This document shows positions 53,455-62,211 of a DNA stretch of 64,000 nt, piece by piece. The notes beneath the pieces were generated by a model. The model had not been told where the DNA came from. It saw nothing but the letters and a program-made list of their open reading frames with translations, and searched no databases. Both the position numbers and the translations under genes were made by a program. The DNA comes from Variovorax jilinensis (lineage in GTDB: Bacteria; Pseudomonadota; Gammaproteobacteria; Burkholderiales; Burkholderiaceae_C), in NCBI RefSeq assembly GCF_030316885.1, contig NZ_JASZYQ010000003.1, positions 496,001 to 560,000 on the forward strand. The letters run 5' to 3'. Position 1 is the stretch's first letter, and the number at the start of each line of letters is the position of its first letter.

Positions 53455-54347
53455 GCCTTGTCCTTCTGGTTCTGGGCCTCGATGCGCTCGCGCGCGGCCA
53501 GCCAGTCGGCGTCGCTCCACTGGCGCAGCTCGTAGAAGTTGCCGCCGGTGGCGAGCGCACCGCCGCCGTCCATCATGATGCTCTGCCCGGTGAGCCAGTC
53601 GCACTGGCCGGGCGACATCAGGAAGGCAGCCAGGTTCTGCAGTTCGCTCATCTCGCCGGTGCGGGCCATCGGGTTCATGGCCTTGCTGCGCGCGCCGGGC
53701 TCCTCGCCCGGGTTCAGCCGCTTGCTCATGCCCTCGGTCGGAATCTCGCCGGGCCCGACCGCATTGAGCCGGATGCCGTAGCGCGCCCATTCGACCGCCA
53801 GCGACTTGGTCATCACCTCGATGCCGGCCTTGCTCATGGCCGACGGCACCACGTAGGGGCTGCCGTTGTCGACCCAGGTCACGATGATGCTCATGACGTT
53901 GCGGTACGGTTCGCCGGCCTTCCACTGACCGGCCTTGGCCTGCGCGACCCAGCGCTTGCCGATCGCCTGCGTGACGTAGAAGCTGCCATGGAAGACGATG
54001 TTGGCAACAGCGTCGAACGCCCGCGGCGACAACGCCTCGGTCGGCGAGACGAAGTTGCCGGCCGCGTTGTTGACCAGGCCGGTGAGCCCGCCGCTCGCGA
54101 ACAGGCTCTCGACCATCTCGTCCACCGCCTGCGCATTGCGGATGTCGACGCCGAAGGCATCGATGCGGCGCTGCGGGAACTGCGCCCGCCACGTGGCGGC
54201 CGTTTCCTCGCAGACAGCCTGGCGGCGGCCGCAGATCGCGACGTCGGCGCCGAGGGCCAGGAAGCGCTCGGCCATCGAGCGGCCGAGGCCGGTGCCGCCG
54301 CCGGTCACGAGGATGCGCTGGCCGGCCATGAGTTCAGTCTGGAACAT
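53445..54347 (-). CDS. 2,4-dienoyl-CoA reductase-like SDR
   Basis: 300 residues from MFQTELMAGQRILVTGGGTG. The active-site stretch NGSPYVVPSAMSKAGIEVMT and the following SLAVEWARYGIRLNAVGPGEI match the mitochondrial/peroxisomal 2,4-dienoyl-CoA reductase type, as does NNAAGNFVSPTEALS. It would reduce an unsaturated CoA ester with NADPH. Its end overlaps the convergent EamA gene by 10 bases. Confidence 0.88.
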   Translation of the reverse strand: MFQTELMAGQRILVTGGGTGLGRSMAERFLALGADVAICGRRQAVCEETAATWRAQFPQRRIDAFGVDIRNAQAVDEMVESLFASGGLTGLVNNAAGNFVSPTEALSPRAFDAVANIVFHGSFYVTQAIGKRWVAQAKAGQWKAGEPYRNVMSIIVTWVDNGSPYVVPSAMSKAGIEVMTKSLAVEWARYGIRLNAVGPGEIPTEGMSKRLNPGEEPGARSKAMNPMARTGEMSELQNLAAFLMSPGQCDWLTGQSIMMDGGGALATGGNFYELRQWSDADWLAARERIEAQNQKDKAQR

Positions 54348-54542
54348 GAAGGTCTCCTTGTCTTGGAAAACGGGTGGGATGCGCAAGCCGCATCGTAGAG
54401 CGCGCCGGCCGGTTCCGGCGAGTGCACGCACGGCGGCGCTCCATGGGCCCGCCGCCGGAAGCGGCGGCATGGCACGCCAATCGCTAGGCAGCAACCAGCG
54501 GCACAGCGAACGCGCGCCCCGAAGCCCGCCGGCGAATGGCGC

Positions 54543-54560
54543 TGGTGCCCCGGGGCACCA
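54543..54560. promoter_or_regulatory. Perfect 18-bp palindrome upstream of a LysR gene
   Basis: TGGTGCCCC-GGGGCACCA is a perfect palindrome without spacer, 21 bases before the LysR ATG and in the gap to the divergent SDR gene. It may be an operator; it is unlike the usual T-N11-A LysR site. Confidence 0.5.
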
Positions 54561-54581
54561 AAGCTGTGCGGGAGACAGCCC

Positions 54582-55556
54582 ATGTCACGCTCGGACGACC
54601 CCTTCGACACCTACCTGCTGCGCGTCTTCGGCATGCTGATGGCCGAGCGCAGCGTCTCCCGCGCCGCCACCCGGCTGAACCAGTCGCAGCCAGCGATCGG
54701 AAATGCGCTCAAGCGGCTGCGCGAGATCTTCGACGACCCGCTCCTGATCAAGGACAAGCAGCGCCTGGTGCCCACCGAGCGAGCGCTGCAGCTCGAGGCC
54801 TCGGTGCGCGTTGTGCTCGGCGAGATCGATGCCCTGCTCGCGCCCGGCGACGTCTTCGATCCCGCCACCACGCGCCAGACCTTCCGCATCGGAGCGCCCG
54901 ACTACCTGGCTCCCCCGCTGATGGCGGCCGTGGTGCAGTACCTGCGCAGCACCGCGCCCGGTGCGCGCATGCTGCTGCAACCGCTCGGCTCGGACTACGA
55001 CTACGACGCCGCGCTGGCCGATGGCGAGCTCGACGTCGTGATCGGCAACTGGCCGCAGCCGCCCGAGCACCTGCGCACCACGCTGCTGCTCGAGGACGAG
55101 ATCGTCTGCCTGGTCGACCGCGACCACCCGGGCGCCAGCGGCATGAAGGCCTCGGACTACCTGCAGGGCGCGCATGTGGTGCCGCTGCTCTACAGCGGGC
55201 TGCAGCGCGGAGTGGTCGAGACCCATCTCGCGGCCCAGCGGCTCACGCGCACGCCGACGGTGACCGTGCCCTACTTCGCGATGGCACCGCACCTGCTGCC
55301 CGGCACCGACCTGATCTTCACCACCAGCCGCCACTTCGCACTGCACTTCGCCGCCATGCTGCCGCTGGCCGTCGTGCCCGCGCCGATCGACTTTCCGCCC
55401 ATGCGCTTCTACCAGCTCTGGCACGGACGCAACCAGCATGCCGCGGGCCATACCTGGCTCCGCTCGCTGCTTTCGGCCGTGATGCGGACCGCAAGTGCCA
55501 CGCGCCACCTGCGCGTGAGCACGCCGGCGGCGCCCGACCTGCGGCAATTTGCGTGA
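54582..55556 (+). CDS. LysR family regulator (NodD/NahR-like branch)
   Basis: 324 residues. N-terminal winged helix LLRVFGMLMAERSVSRAATRLNQSQPAIGNALKRLREIFDDPL, followed by ATTRQTFRIGAPDYLAPPLM, the beginning of the effector domain in NodD/NahR/LinR-type LysR proteins. Divergent from the dienoyl-CoA-reductase-like gene by 234 bases, which it may regulate. Confidence 0.92.
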   Translation: MSRSDDPFDTYLLRVFGMLMAERSVSRAATRLNQSQPAIGNALKRLREIFDDPLLIKDKQRLVPTERALQLEASVRVVLGEIDALLAPGDVFDPATTRQTFRIGAPDYLAPPLMAAVVQYLRSTAPGARMLLQPLGSDYDYDAALADGELDVVIGNWPQPPEHLRTTLLLEDEIVCLVDRDHPGASGMKASDYLQGAHVVPLLYSGLQRGVVETHLAAQRLTRTPTVTVPYFAMAPHLLPGTDLIFTTSRHFALHFAAMLPLAVVPAPIDFPPMRFYQLWHGRNQHAAGHTWLRSLLSAVMRTASATRHLRVSTPAAPDLRQFA

Positions 55557-55632
55557 GCGGGCCGGGCCCGACCGTGCCCGGCTGAGCTTCGGCCGAAAGG
55601 AAAATTCACGCGGACGTGGACTTCGATCCAGA

Positions 55633-56178
55633 ATGCCGGTCTCCAACGACCCACTGCGCCGCACCATGCCTGCCGCCTCCACGCGACCGCTGCTGACCGC
55701 CGATCACATCCGGATGATCGACAAGGGCGTCTCGGCGATCGTCGCCTCGCGCGACGCCGCGCACCGGCCCAGCCTGATGCGTGCGGTGGGCGCCGCCATC
55801 GCGGCCGACGGCAGCGAGGTCACGGTGTATGTCTCTCGCAGCCAGTCGCGCCAGCTGCTGCTGGACATCGCGGCTACCGGGCAGATCGCGGTCGTGTTCA
55901 GCGAACCCCTGAGCCACCGCACGGTGCAGCTCAAGGCGCACCGGGCCGAGCTGCGGGGCGCGACCGAAGACGACGCCCCGCTGCTTGCGCGCTACCTGCA
56001 CTCGATGGAGCAGGAGGTCGGCCACGTGGGCTTCGATGCGCGCTTCGTGCAGGCGATGCTGGCCTTCGATCTGGAGGACGTCGTGGCGGTCCGATTCCGC
56101 CCCTCCGAGGCCTTCGACCAGACGCCGGGCCCGAAGGCAGGCAGCCCATTGCCTGCGGCTCGAGAGGAACTGCCGTGA
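55633..56178 (+). CDS. Pyridoxamine 5'-phosphate oxidase-fold protein
   Basis: 181 residues with a split-barrel FMN-binding-type fold: LTADHIRMIDKGVSAIVASRDAAHRPSL at the start, EVTVYVSRSQSRQLLLDIAA and IAVVFSEPLSHRTVQLKAH. Cofactor could be FMN, F420-like or heme. An in-frame ATG at 55666 is also possible. Its TGA overlaps the GTG of the next gene (GTGA), so the two are coupled, and both carry this fold. Confidence 0.8.
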   Translation: MPVSNDPLRRTMPAASTRPLLTADHIRMIDKGVSAIVASRDAAHRPSLMRAVGAAIAADGSEVTVYVSRSQSRQLLLDIAATGQIAVVFSEPLSHRTVQLKAHRAELRGATEDDAPLLARYLHSMEQEVGHVGFDARFVQAMLAFDLEDVVAVRFRPSEAFDQTPGPKAGSPLPAAREELP

Positions 56179-57527
56179 GCGCAACGCGTGAAGTCCCCTC
56201 GCTGCATGCGATCCGCGCCTGCTTCGAGGGTGCGATCCCCGCCATGATGGCCACCTGCTCGCAGGACGGCACGCCCAACGTCGCCTACATCTCGCAGGTC
56301 TGGTACGTCGACGAGCGGCACGTCGCACTGTCTTTCCAGTTCTTCAACAAGACGCGGCAGAACATCCTGGCCAACCCGCACGGCACGGTGCTCGTGATGG
56401 ACCCCGTGAGTGCGGCCTTTCACCGGCTCGACCTGCGCTACCTGCGCACCGAGGACGAAGGCCCGCGCTTCGAGGCCATGAAGGCGCAGCTGGCCGGCAT
56501 CGCCTCGCATTCGGGAATGTCGGGCGTGTTCCGCCTGCTGGGCGCCGACATCTATGCGGTCGAGGCCATCGAGACCCTCGAAGGCCGGCGCCTGCCTGCG
56601 CCGCCGCCGCGTCATGGACTGCTGGCCGGCGTGCGCTGCTGCGCGGAGCGGCTGGCTGCCTGCACGGCCACCGACGAACTGCTGCAGGCCACGCTCGCGG
56701 TGCTCAACGACCCGCTCGACATCCGGCATGCGATGGTGCTGATGCACGACGGCGCGACCGGCCGCCTCTACACCGTGGCCAGCTGCGGCTACGCCGCCTC
56801 GGGCGTGGGCTCTGAGATCCCGATCGGCCACGGAGTGATCGGCGTCGCCGCGCGAGAGCGCACGCCGGTGCGCATCAGCCACATGACGAATGCGGCCAGC
56901 TACAGCCACGCGGTGCGCAGCAGCATGCGCGACGACGAGCCGGACCTGGTGCTCGAGACCGAGATCCCGTTTCCGGGCCTGCGCGAGCCGCACAGCCAGC
57001 TCGCGGTGCCGATCCTCGCCAGCGGGCGGCTGGTGGGTGCGCTGTTCGTCGAGAGCCCGCTCGACATGCGCTTCGGCTTCGAGGACGAGGATGCGCTGGT
57101 GGCGATCGCCGGGCATCTGGGGGCGGCGCTCGAACTGCTGCGCACCGGCGACGAGGGAGGGATCGCGGCGGAGCCGTCGAACCGCACGGCGCCGCCCTCG
57201 GGCGCGCCGATCGCGGTGCGCCACTACCTGGCCAACCACAGCATCTTCATCGGCGACGGCTACCTCATCAAGGGCGTGGCCGGCGCCATCCTTGGCAAGC
57301 TCCTGCGCGAGCACACGCAACAGGGCCGCAGCGAGTTCAGCAACCGCGAACTCCGGCTGGACCCCGGCCTGCGGCTGCCCGACCTGTCGGACAACCTCGA
57401 GGCGCGCCTGGTGCTGCTGCAGCGCAGGCTGCAGGAGAACAGCCCGCACATCCGGATCGAGAAGACCGGCCGCGGGCGCTTCCTGTTGCGCGTGGACCGG
57501 CCGGTGGCGCTGACCGAGATCGCCTGA
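56175..57527 (+). CDS. PNPOx-fold / GAF / winged-helix-like three-domain protein
   Basis: 450 residues. Residues about 5-140 form a second PNPOx-like split barrel (AMMATCSQDGTPNVAYISQVWYVDERHVALSFQ). Residues 150-325 are a GAF domain with IPIGHGVIGVAARERTPVRI and SQLAVPILASGRLVGALFVE. The last 100 residues (HSIFIGDGYLIKGVAGAILGKLL, then ENSPHIRIEKTGRGRFLLRV) look like an OmpR-like winged helix. It reads as a soluble sensor with flavin or heme input and DNA or protein output; that is inference. Confidence 0.75.
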   Translation: MSATREVPSLHAIRACFEGAIPAMMATCSQDGTPNVAYISQVWYVDERHVALSFQFFNKTRQNILANPHGTVLVMDPVSAAFHRLDLRYLRTEDEGPRFEAMKAQLAGIASHSGMSGVFRLLGADIYAVEAIETLEGRRLPAPPPRHGLLAGVRCCAERLAACTATDELLQATLAVLNDPLDIRHAMVLMHDGATGRLYTVASCGYAASGVGSEIPIGHGVIGVAARERTPVRISHMTNAASYSHAVRSSMRDDEPDLVLETEIPFPGLREPHSQLAVPILASGRLVGALFVESPLDMRFGFEDEDALVAIAGHLGAALELLRTGDEGGIAAEPSNRTAPPSGAPIAVRHYLANHSIFIGDGYLIKGVAGAILGKLLREHTQQGRSEFSNRELRLDPGLRLPDLSDNLEARLVLLQRRLQENSPHIRIEKTGRGRFLLRVDRPVALTEIA

Positions 57528-57540
57528 GGTCCGGACCCGG

Positions 57541-58263
57541 TCAGGCCTGCGCCTGCGCCAGCCCCAGCGCGATGTCGAGCTTGTCGCGTTCGCGTTCGCT
57601 CAGGTGCGGCCGCACGACATCGAGAGCGGCAGCGAAGGCCGCTGCCGGTGCGTGCGCGCGCATGTCGGCCAGCATCCCGGCGCGTTCCGCCGGATTCATG
57701 ACGGGCACCATCCAGCGCAGCACGAACATCATCTCCTCGGGCGGAATCGAGGCGACCAGCGCGCCATGGATCTCGTTGAGCTCGGCATCGGTGTAGCGGG
57801 CCCACAGCACCGCGTTGTGCGCCGTCTCCTCGACATGCATGTGCTCGAAGTTGTGGGCGATGAAGAGCGACAGCGCCCGATACAGCGCCAGCGCGCCGGC
57901 CGCGCGCTCCCTGGCCTCGCATTGCAGCAGCGCGGTCGTCCGGTCGGCCAGCGCGAGGATGTCCCGCAGGTGCTCGTCGTGCTCGTGCGCGATGCGGCCG
58001 CTGGCGCCTGCCGCGCGGTCCTCGATCGCGGGATGCAGGAAGTCGTTCTCGTGCCTCAGGTGCGAGCGGCAGAAGTCCAGCAGTTCGAGCACGCGCTGCG
58101 TGACCCGGGCCAGTTCGAGCGCATCGTCGCTGTCCATGCGGCCGACGGCCAGGAGCGTGTCGGCCATCAGCGCGCGCAGCGCCTTGTGAATGCCGGCATA
58201 CAGATCGACGCGGGGCGATGCGGCCTCCGCGACATGGCGCAGTTCGCGCGGGTCGATGTTCAT
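57541..58263 (-). CDS. Hemerythrin-like HHE-domain protein
   Basis: 240 residues, mostly helical. Metal ligands in hemerythrin order: H26 (YAGIHKAL), H68/H71/E72 (SHLRHENDFLHP), H93-H98 (AHEHDEH) and H137/H141/E145 (AHNFEHMHVEET). A di-iron site for O2, NO or iron sensing is likely. The C-terminal 80 residues are a helical tail. Convergent with the PNPOx-GAF gene by 13 bases. Confidence 0.85.
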   Translation of the reverse strand: MNIDPRELRHVAEAASPRVDLYAGIHKALRALMADTLLAVGRMDSDDALELARVTQRVLELLDFCRSHLRHENDFLHPAIEDRAAGASGRIAHEHDEHLRDILALADRTTALLQCEARERAAGALALYRALSLFIAHNFEHMHVEETAHNAVLWARYTDAELNEIHGALVASIPPEEMMFVLRWMVPVMNPAERAGMLADMRAHAPAAAFAAALDVVRPHLSERERDKLDIALGLAQAQA

Positions 58264-58414
58264 GGGGTCCTTCTTTCGGCTTCGGCGACGGGCGCACCGT
58301 GCGCCTGTCTGCCGTAGGAAAGTCTAGGAACCCGGGGCCGCGCGCGCCGCTAAGAATTGCTTAAGCAATCCCTCACCGAACCTTAAATTCGATGCGCGCG
58401 CGGCCTCGGCGGCC

Positions 58415-60574
58415 TCAGGATGCCGGAACCTGCAGCCCGGTCAGCTTGCGCTCGAAGCGCAGCAGCCAGAGCCGCGTCGGCCGCTCGAGGTCGCTGCCGC
58501 GCACCAGCTGGGCGCCGGCCACGCCGGCCGGGCAGCCGCTCACGATCGCGCCAGCGGCATCGACCGTGCAGTCCTCGACGCTGCCGGCGACGCGCTGGCC
58601 GTTGGCGTCGAGCAGCGTGGTGGCCAGGCCGAAGTCGTTGTCGTTCACCAGCGCCAGCGTGTGGTCCTCGACCAGCGTCAGGCCTTCCGCCTTCTCGGCC
58701 ATCCAGCCGATCGCGTTGAGGTCGAGCAGGTCGGTCTTCCTGAGCGTGACCACGCTCGACCAGTCTGCGCCGGCTGACGCGGCCTGCGTGATGCTGCTGA
58801 TCTCGAGGTTGTGGTCCAGCGCGGCGATGTCGGTCGCGTTGGCGGGAATCTCGACCAGCACCAGCTTGTTGAAGACGCGGCCGTCGCTCTTGCGCGCGCC
58901 CTGCTCGATCACGATGAAGCGGCCGTTGCCGAGGCTCACGACGTCGCCGAGCTTGGCATTGCCGGTGCGGTCCTTGTCGTACTGGCTGCCGTCGATCGGA
59001 TAGGCGTAGAGCTTCGAGCGCTCGGTCGTCGGATCGAACTCGAGCCAGCGCGTGAACTTCGCGAGATGGCGCACGTCGGTGTTGCTGCCACCGGGCGGCT
59101 TGGCCTTGATCGACTTGCCGGCGCTGTCGCGCGGATCGATCGGGCTCTGCAGGAAGCCGTGCAGCCGGCCGCTCGCCACGTCCAGCGTCAGGCCTTCCAT
59201 GCCGCGGTTGGGCCGCCGCTGTGCCAGCACCAACGGCAGGTCGGCAGCGCCGCTGCCGGGGCTGTAGCGCTTTTGCACCACGCCGGTCGCGATGTCGATG
59301 CGCACGATGAAGGGACCGTATTCGTCGCTGCTCCAGAGCACGTTGCGCGCGCGGTCGAGCACCAGCGACTCGGGGTCGAGGCCGTTGGCATCGAAGCCGG
59401 CCTTGGCAGCGTCGTAGACGTAGGTGTCGTCGAGCGGGGTCTCGCCGGTGGCGCCCACGCCCGACTGCGGCGGCAGGCCCGTGAGCTTGCGGCTCGCGTC
59501 GAGGCGCAGCGGCGTGCTCGACTGCAGCACGGCACCGTTCCTGCCGATCGTGACCAGACCGAAGCTCGGCGCGAAGGACGGCGCCGGGAACACCTTGCTG
59601 ATGCTCGTGCCGGTGCCGCCGGGCGTCGGCGCTGTCGGGCCGTCGCCGTTCGGTCCGCGGTCGGTGATGGCGTAGAACTCCAGTGCGCCATCGGCCGCCG
59701 TGCCCTTGAAGGCCAGGCCGGAACCGTAGGCCGGCAGGAAGCCGTTCGGGAACTGCGCGCGGATCTTCGCGTTGCTGCCTTCGTAAGGCACGTTGAACTT
59801 CGTGTCGGCCTGCATCTGGTGGCGCGAGACGCTCAGCGCGATGCTGCCCAGGGCATGGGTCTGAACGGCCGACTCGACCAGCGCGATGCCTGTCTGCGAA
59901 GTCAGCGTGTTCTCGAAATGCTCGCGTGCGAGGGACCGCCGCGCGGCATCCGAGACCCGCGTCGCGTAGGGGCCGGGCAGGCTCGCCATCAGCGCATTGA
60001 AGGCGGCGTCGAAGCTGGCGCCCGCGGCGCCGAAGTCGAGCGCATTGGCCTTCAGTGCGGCCTTCAGCGCATCGCCGATGCGGATGCCGTTGGACGGGTC
60101 GCCGTCCTCGTCGAAACCCTGCAATGCGACCAACCGGTTGACCACCGCGTCGGCCTTGAGGCTCTCGGGCGTGGCCTGCAGGTTCGCCAGGGACAAGGGG
60201 GTCAGCGTGCTGCCGCAGGCGGCGCTGCCGAGTGCCAGCGCACCGAGGCTGAAGGCCACGGTCTCGCCTTCCTTGCAGGCGAACTCGCCCTTGGCGTTGG
60301 TCACTGCCTTGGGCGAGCTGCCGGCCACGTAGTCCAGGCCCTCGACCGCCGCATCCAGGAAGACGCCCGAGACGCTCTTGGCAGCCACCGTGTCACCGGC
60401 TCCCGACGTGCCGCCAGCGCCCGCGCCCGCGCCTGCGCCTGCGCCGACACCGCTGCCACCGCTTGCGGCGGGCAGCGTGAAGCTACCCCCGCTTCCCCCG
60501 CCCCCGCATGCGGCCACGACCAGGCTTGCGCCCACCGCCATGACCCAGCTCACCCTCGATCTTTTCTCGTTCAT
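58415..60574 (-). CDS. Phytase-like esterase lipoprotein (PF13449-type)
   Basis: 719 residues. MNEKRSRVSWVMAVGASLVVAAC is a lipoprotein signal; a Gly/Ala linker (about 45-57) follows. Residues 60-280 include a domain with SVSGVFLDAAVEGLDYVAG and CKEGETVAFSLGALALG, seen in many anchored proteins. From about 300 comes the esterase-like phytase domain: FYAITDRGPNGDGP, DPESLVLDRARNVLWSSDEYGPFIVRID, NRGMEGLTLD and IGWMAEKAEGLTLVEDHTLALVNDNDFG. It may free phosphate from phytate or related esters at the outer membrane. A Pho box precedes it. Confidence 0.85.
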   Translation of the reverse strand: MNEKRSRVSWVMAVGASLVVAACGGGGSGGSFTLPAASGGSGVGAGAGAGAGAGGTSGAGDTVAAKSVSGVFLDAAVEGLDYVAGSSPKAVTNAKGEFACKEGETVAFSLGALALGSAACGSTLTPLSLANLQATPESLKADAVVNRLVALQGFDEDGDPSNGIRIGDALKAALKANALDFGAAGASFDAAFNALMASLPGPYATRVSDAARRSLAREHFENTLTSQTGIALVESAVQTHALGSIALSVSRHQMQADTKFNVPYEGSNAKIRAQFPNGFLPAYGSGLAFKGTAADGALEFYAITDRGPNGDGPTAPTPGGTGTSISKVFPAPSFAPSFGLVTIGRNGAVLQSSTPLRLDASRKLTGLPPQSGVGATGETPLDDTYVYDAAKAGFDANGLDPESLVLDRARNVLWSSDEYGPFIVRIDIATGVVQKRYSPGSGAADLPLVLAQRRPNRGMEGLTLDVASGRLHGFLQSPIDPRDSAGKSIKAKPPGGSNTDVRHLAKFTRWLEFDPTTERSKLYAYPIDGSQYDKDRTGNAKLGDVVSLGNGRFIVIEQGARKSDGRVFNKLVLVEIPANATDIAALDHNLEISSITQAASAGADWSSVVTLRKTDLLDLNAIGWMAEKAEGLTLVEDHTLALVNDNDFGLATTLLDANGQRVAGSVEDCTVDAAGAIVSGCPAGVAGAQLVRGSDLERPTRLWLLRFERKLTGLQVPAS

Positions 60575-60623
60575 CGTCGTCCTGTTGTTCGCGACTCGCG
60601 CACCGCGCGCGAAATTACGGCGC

Positions 60624-60657
60624 ATTAGGTCCAACTCGTGTGACAAGCTCGTGAAAC
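60624..60657 (-). promoter_or_regulatory. Candidate Pho box and -10 of the phytase-like gene
   Basis: On the minus strand GTTTCAC-GAGC-TTGTCAC (60657-60640) matches the PhoB consensus at 11 of 14 places if C or T is allowed at the last one. Ten bases on is CCTAAT (60629-60624) as -10. The box lies 66 bases before the ATG; at pstS it is 65. Confidence 0.6.
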
Positions 60658-60775
60658 CGGGCCGCCCTGCCCCGCCCCGCTGCCAGGATCGGGAAGGCGC
60701 ACACCGCTTGAAGAGCGCCCGCACGCCGACTAATCTGAAGCGGTGGGCAGACCTCCGTCAGCCCGGGAGTTCCGC

Positions 60776-61222
60776 ATGTACGAACGCATCCTCGTCGCCA
60801 CCGACGGCTCGGAGCTGTCGGAACTGGCCGTGGCCGGCGCCATCGACCTGGCCCTGCTGACCCAGGCGGAACTGTTCGCCGTCAAGGTCTCGCACCACCA
60901 GAGCGCGGGCTATTTCGAAGGCTCGCTGCTGATCAACCAGCTCGACGCGGCGCGCCTGCGCGATCACGCCGACGCCGAGTCGCAGCGCGTGGTCGACAGC
61001 GTCAAGGACAGGGCCGATGCACGGGGGGTCAAGCGCACCACCGGCATCGTGATCCGCTCCGAAGGCGTGTCGGAAGCCATCATCGACGCTGCGCGGATCC
61101 ACCACTGCGACCTGATCGTGATGGCCTCGCACGGCCGTCGCGGCATCAAGCGCCTGCTCATGGGCAGCGAGACGCTGCATGTGCTGACGCACTCGCACAC
61201 GCCGGTGCTGGTGCTGCGCTGA
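60776..61222 (+). CDS. Universal stress protein UspA family
   Basis: 148 residues, one Usp domain. MYERILVATDGSELSELAV starts the fold and the nucleotide-binding pattern near the end, ASHGRRGIKRLLMGSE, matches G-2x-G-9x-G(S/T) with Ala in the first place, so ATP binding is likely. Divergent from the phytase-like gene with 201 bases between. Confidence 0.93.
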   Translation: MYERILVATDGSELSELAVAGAIDLALLTQAELFAVKVSHHQSAGYFEGSLLINQLDAARLRDHADAESQRVVDSVKDRADARGVKRTTGIVIRSEGVSEAIIDAARIHHCDLIVMASHGRRGIKRLLMGSETLHVLTHSHTPVLVLR

Positions 61223-61246
61223 GGCGGAGGACGGCGCGCGGCGGGC

Positions 61247-62155
61247 TCAGCGCGCCGGTGCCGCGTCGCGCTGGCGGTCTTCGCGCTTGACCGCCAGGTA
61301 GGTCGCGAGATCGATCTCGTGCAGCTGCCGCGGATAGCGCTCGATCGATTCGAACCAGCCCTGCAGCCGCTTGTCCTGCCGCTCGGCGGGCGGCACCGCA
61401 AGGCCGTCGAGGTAGGCGTCGAGCGCGAGGAAGTAGCGCATCGCGTTGCGCTCCACCAGGCCCCGCAGGCCACGGATGTACTCGGGCTCGCCGCCGGCCT
61501 GCTTGCCGACCTTGGTGAAGCCCACCTTGTCGCTGCCGAAGGTCGCGAGATAGGCCATGGTGGCGAGCCTGGCCATCATGTTGTGGTCGTAGGAATAGGC
61601 GAAATGCAGGAAGGTCCGGTTCGCGTCGAGCGGCACGCCCTCGACCATCACGCGGTAGTTGCCGGTGCCCATCGGCCCCGATGCGGCCTTCAGGTCGACC
61701 AGCAGATAGTCCGGCGAGGCCTGCGCCACCCGATGCACGAAGGAGAGTTCGAAGGCCTGCTCGATCGGCTTGTCGTAGCGCGGCACCACACTGAGCGTGA
61801 GCACGTCGCCCTCGGCACCGCGGGCCAGCCGGCAGCGCCGGTTGTTGACGTGCAGCAGCAGCATGTCGCACCACTGCGAGGGGCTCGCAAGGGCGCGCCG
61901 CACGTCGTCGATCGAGTGATCGACCACGGCATAGACGTCGCCCTGCAGGCCGCCGTCGGTCTCTGCCGAGTCGAGCACGATCGGCCGCTGCAGGGCGCTG
62001 TGGGCGAGGCCGCCTGCGAGCTTGCCGTGCAGCGCGTGCAGCGCCTGGGCGGACCCGGCCTCGAGCCCGGCTTGGGCCTGCAGCACGACACTGCAGAGCG
62101 CCAGGCAGAGCCAGCAGCGAAAGCGGGCGATACGGGCCTGCGACGGGGTGTGCAT
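61247..62155 (-). CDS. Exported START/SRPBCC-like protein
   Basis: 302 residues. A signal peptide (RCWLCLALCSVVLQAQA) is followed by a lipid-transfer-like fold: VYAVVDHSIDDVRRALASPSQWCDMLLLHVNN and FLHFAYSYDHNMMARLATMAYLATFG. No enzyme motif is seen. Similar exported proteins are listed as hypothetical in Burkholderiales; a role in carrying a hydrophobic ligand across the periplasm is a guess. Convergent with uspA. Confidence 0.7.
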   Translation of the reverse strand: MHTPSQARIARFRCWLCLALCSVVLQAQAGLEAGSAQALHALHGKLAGGLAHSALQRPIVLDSAETDGGLQGDVYAVVDHSIDDVRRALASPSQWCDMLLLHVNNRRCRLARGAEGDVLTLSVVPRYDKPIEQAFELSFVHRVAQASPDYLLVDLKAASGPMGTGNYRVMVEGVPLDANRTFLHFAYSYDHNMMARLATMAYLATFGSDKVGFTKVGKQAGGEPEYIRGLRGLVERNAMRYFLALDAYLDGLAVPPAERQDKRLQGWFESIERYPRQLHEIDLATYLAVKREDRQRDAAPAR

Positions 62156-62211
62156 GCCGCACGATACCGCGACCGGCCCTTTGCTGGCCGCCGGGCACGG
62201 ACGGCCCGGGC

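Noticed and set aside
60418-60455. Repetitive GC tract near the start of the phytase-like gene as a separate repeat element
   Set aside because: It encodes the Gly-Ala linker after the lipobox in frame; low complexity explains it.
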